From NCBI GenBank assembly GCA_011523705.1, contig WTGC01000106.1:1-64000 (forward strand): a DNA stretch of 64,000 nucleotides, in the 5' to 3' direction. Shown here in pieces: positions 62,671 to 64,000 of the stretch. Origin of the DNA: Chloroflexota bacterium (lineage in GTDB: Bacteria; Chloroflexota; Anaerolineae; Aggregatilineales; Phototrophicaceae). Numbering within the stretch: position 1 is the stretch's first letter; each line of letters starts with the position of its first letter. The position numbers and the translations under genes were made by a program. The notes under the pieces are model-generated. The model searched no databases and was not told where the DNA came from. It saw only the letters and a program-made list of their open reading frames with translations.

Positions 62671-63086
62671 TGCTTCGCCTTCCGGGCAAACCTTCACCGA
62701 ATAATTCCCAACCGCAAACATTATAGCAATTCGACGAAGCCAATGGTGAATGGGAGACGATGCCACATACTTCAGACTTGGTAGTTTCTGACGATATATC
62801 TACTTTGCTAAGCAATCCAAATAACTCGCGGCCTTTTGTGTCCTCAGTGGATCCAAGTAAGTGATGAGAATGATTGCAGCAGGGGAGAAATCCCCAAATA
62901 ATCGACATGCTGTAGGGGCGAGCCGGTGGCTCGCCCACTGTTTCTGCAGATTGCTTGTCAGTTTTCGCATGACAAACTTGGCCTCACTTCTGTGCTCTCG
63001 GTGGTGAAAAATATTGCGACTATCTCTTTCGCCAACTTCCTCGCGCTTGAAGAAGACGCATCACTCTGTTAAGATGCGGGCAGAAT
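62671..63086. repeat. Spacer with dispersed repeats upstream of tRNA-Arg
   Basis: No gene. It holds the near-perfect palindrome GGGGCGAGCCGGTGGCTCGCCC (62915-62936), plus CCTTTTGTGTCCTCAGTGG (about 62832) and CTTCTGTGCTCTCGGTGGTG (about 62987), which match the 8640 element. Confidence 0.65.
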
Positions 63087-63158
63087 GCCCCCGTAGCTCA
63101 GGGGATAGAGCGCTGGTTTCCGGAACCAGGCGCACAGGTTCGAATCCTGTCGGGGGTG
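63087..63158 (+). tRNA. tRNA-Arg (anticodon CCG)
   Basis: Cloverleaf of 72 nt. Acceptor GCCCCCG pairs with CGGGGGT (terminal G-U), D-stem GCTC with GAGC, anticodon stem CTGGT with ACCAG around TTCCGGA, and T-stem ACAGG with CCTGT around TTCGAAT. Anticodon CCG reads CGG. CCA is not encoded. The discriminator base appears to be G. Confidence 0.93.
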
Positions 63159-63209
63159 CAAGCCAACTGGCGTCGGCTCGGGTATATCGTGATGTCGGCG
63201 CTTTCCCAG

Positions 63210-64000
63210 TCAAACTCCGAGTCGCTTCCGGTAGTCGCCCATGTTGATGACCGTCTTCTCCCGCCGCGACTCTTCGGCCGCGAACGCCAGCAGATGGCTC
63301 TCCAGCGACTCGCGCGCAGTGGTCACGCTGTCGTCCGGCTGCCCATTCAGCGTGTTGATAAAGCTGCGCACGATGCCATAATCGCCGCCGCCGTGGCCGC
63401 TGCTGTCGCGCGCGATCACCGGCACATCTTCGACTTCTCCGCTCAGGTGATGGCGCAGGCGAATCTCATGACCGCGCGAAGAGAACTTTCCATATACTGT
63501 CGCCTTGGTCCCATCCCAGCGCATCGTTCGGCATTCTTCGTCGCTCTGCCCGTTCATGACCAGCGTGACCGTCGCACCGTCTGCCATCTCCATATTCACC
63601 GTCTGATGATCAACGACGTCGTTATCGCAAAGATAGACGCACCGACCGTACCAATCCGTCTTCAGCCGCTCCAGCCGCGCAGCGCTGGTCGGGACGTAGG
63701 ACACGGCGTTCTGCGGCCAGCCTTCGCCATCGCGCGCGTAGAGTTTCGTCGCCTCATATTTGCAAGTGTCCGCCGCCGGGCAAGGATCGGTGCAGCGCTC
63801 GGTCGCGCCTTCGGGCGCATTCTCCGGCCGGAAATGAATCAAACTTCCAAAGGACTGAAGCCAAGCCACCTTCTGCTGCAGTATCCACAACAAGACATCA
63901 AAATCGTGGCAGCACTTGCTCAAGATCATCGGTCCGGAGGTCGCTTCCCGGCGCCAGTTGCCGCGAACAAAGCTATGCGCCATGTGGTAATAGATCAGGT
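63210..64000 (-). CDS. Gfo/Idh/MocA family oxidoreductase (5' part outside window)
   Basis: C-terminal portion, about 263 residues, of an NAD(P)-dependent sugar or polyol oxidoreductase. The track's Met at 63983 is internal: the frame continues to the window edge as LIYYH before 'MAHSFVRGNWRRE', so the N-terminal Rossmann domain lies beyond the window. 'MILSKCCHDFDVLLWILQQK' carries the catalytic K-x(3)-H-D-type pattern of the family. An insert with clustered Cys ('RCTDPCPAADTCKYE') is notable. Function within the family is not inferable. Confidence 0.88.
   Translation of the reverse strand, partial: LIYYHMAHSFVRGNWRREATSGPMILSKCCHDFDVLLWILQQKVAWLQSFGSLIHFRPENAPEGATERCTDPCPAADTCKYEATKLYARDGEGWPQNAVSYVPTSAARLERLKTDWYGRCVYLCDNDVVDHQTVNMEMADGATVTLVMNGQSDEECRTMRWDGTKATVYGKFSSRGHEIRLRHHLSGEVEDVPVIARDSSGHGGGDYGIVRSFINTLNGQPDDSVTTARESLESHLLAFAAEESRREKTVINMGDYRKRLGV

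Overview
The window is a gene-dense, moderately GC-rich bacterial chromosome segment with about 49 protein genes, two tRNAs and two clear riboswitches. There is no rRNA, CRISPR array, transposase or phage module. I infer a Chloroflexota (Anaerolineae-like) organism from several features together: many secreted or membrane proteins with Thr/Pro-rich 'TPTPT' linkers and LysM domains, a Val T-box in front of valS, topA carrying an extra N-terminal zinc ribbon, a large membrane protein coupled to ruvX, and no visible outer-membrane assembly genes. This placement was not tested by a search.

Layout. 1-2880 (minus): a sugar ABC importer (binding protein, two permeases, the last cut by the window edge). 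3253-8473: SAM hydroxide adenosyltransferase, dgt, a membrane-anchored Ser/Thr kinase, and a mutL without its endonuclease residues. 8725-11803: a promoter, tRNA-Thr(CGT), a Val T-box with terminator, and valS. 11913-21247: an envelope cluster with a zinc-ribbon/LysM membrane protein, a LysM lipoprotein, a five-LysM protein with a degenerate glycosidase domain, a GT39-like membrane glycosyltransferase, a NERD-like membrane protein and a secreted protein. 21849-24687: yajC-secD-secF. 24695-26239: purH.

26318-30357 (minus): a thiamine ABC transporter operon (thiB-thiP-thiQ) under a strong promoter and a textbook TPP riboswitch. 30368-35585: CoA-transferase-like subunits A and B (minus) separated by an opposite-strand block of S41 protease, secG and an orphan solute-binding protein. 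35578-39688: divergent tyrS and alaS. 39749-47835: a plus-strand run of a membrane protein, ruvX, a C39/TPR protein, murJ, a glyoxalase-II-like hydrolase, a phosphomutase-like metalloenzyme and an MFS transporter. 47872-50522: ffh-rpsP-khpA-rimM behind a good promoter; the usual trmD-rplS does not follow. A repeat-filled spacer comes next, then dprA, a mannose-1-P guanylyltransferase, topA and an unknown membrane protein. 57168-62670: greA, an MBL hydrolase, a composite ligand-binding/SH3/CARDB-like protein, an M23 peptidase and a lipoprotein. The window ends with tRNA-Arg(CCG) and a partial Gfo/Idh/MocA oxidoreductase.

The most notable observations are: a five-LysM protein whose glycosidase domain has lost both catalytic glutamates; a MutL with its metal site erased; a CoA-transferase-like pair split by foreign genes and lacking the usual catalytic Glu; the tRNA-Thr/T-box/valS arrangement; and several families of short palindromic intergenic repeats.
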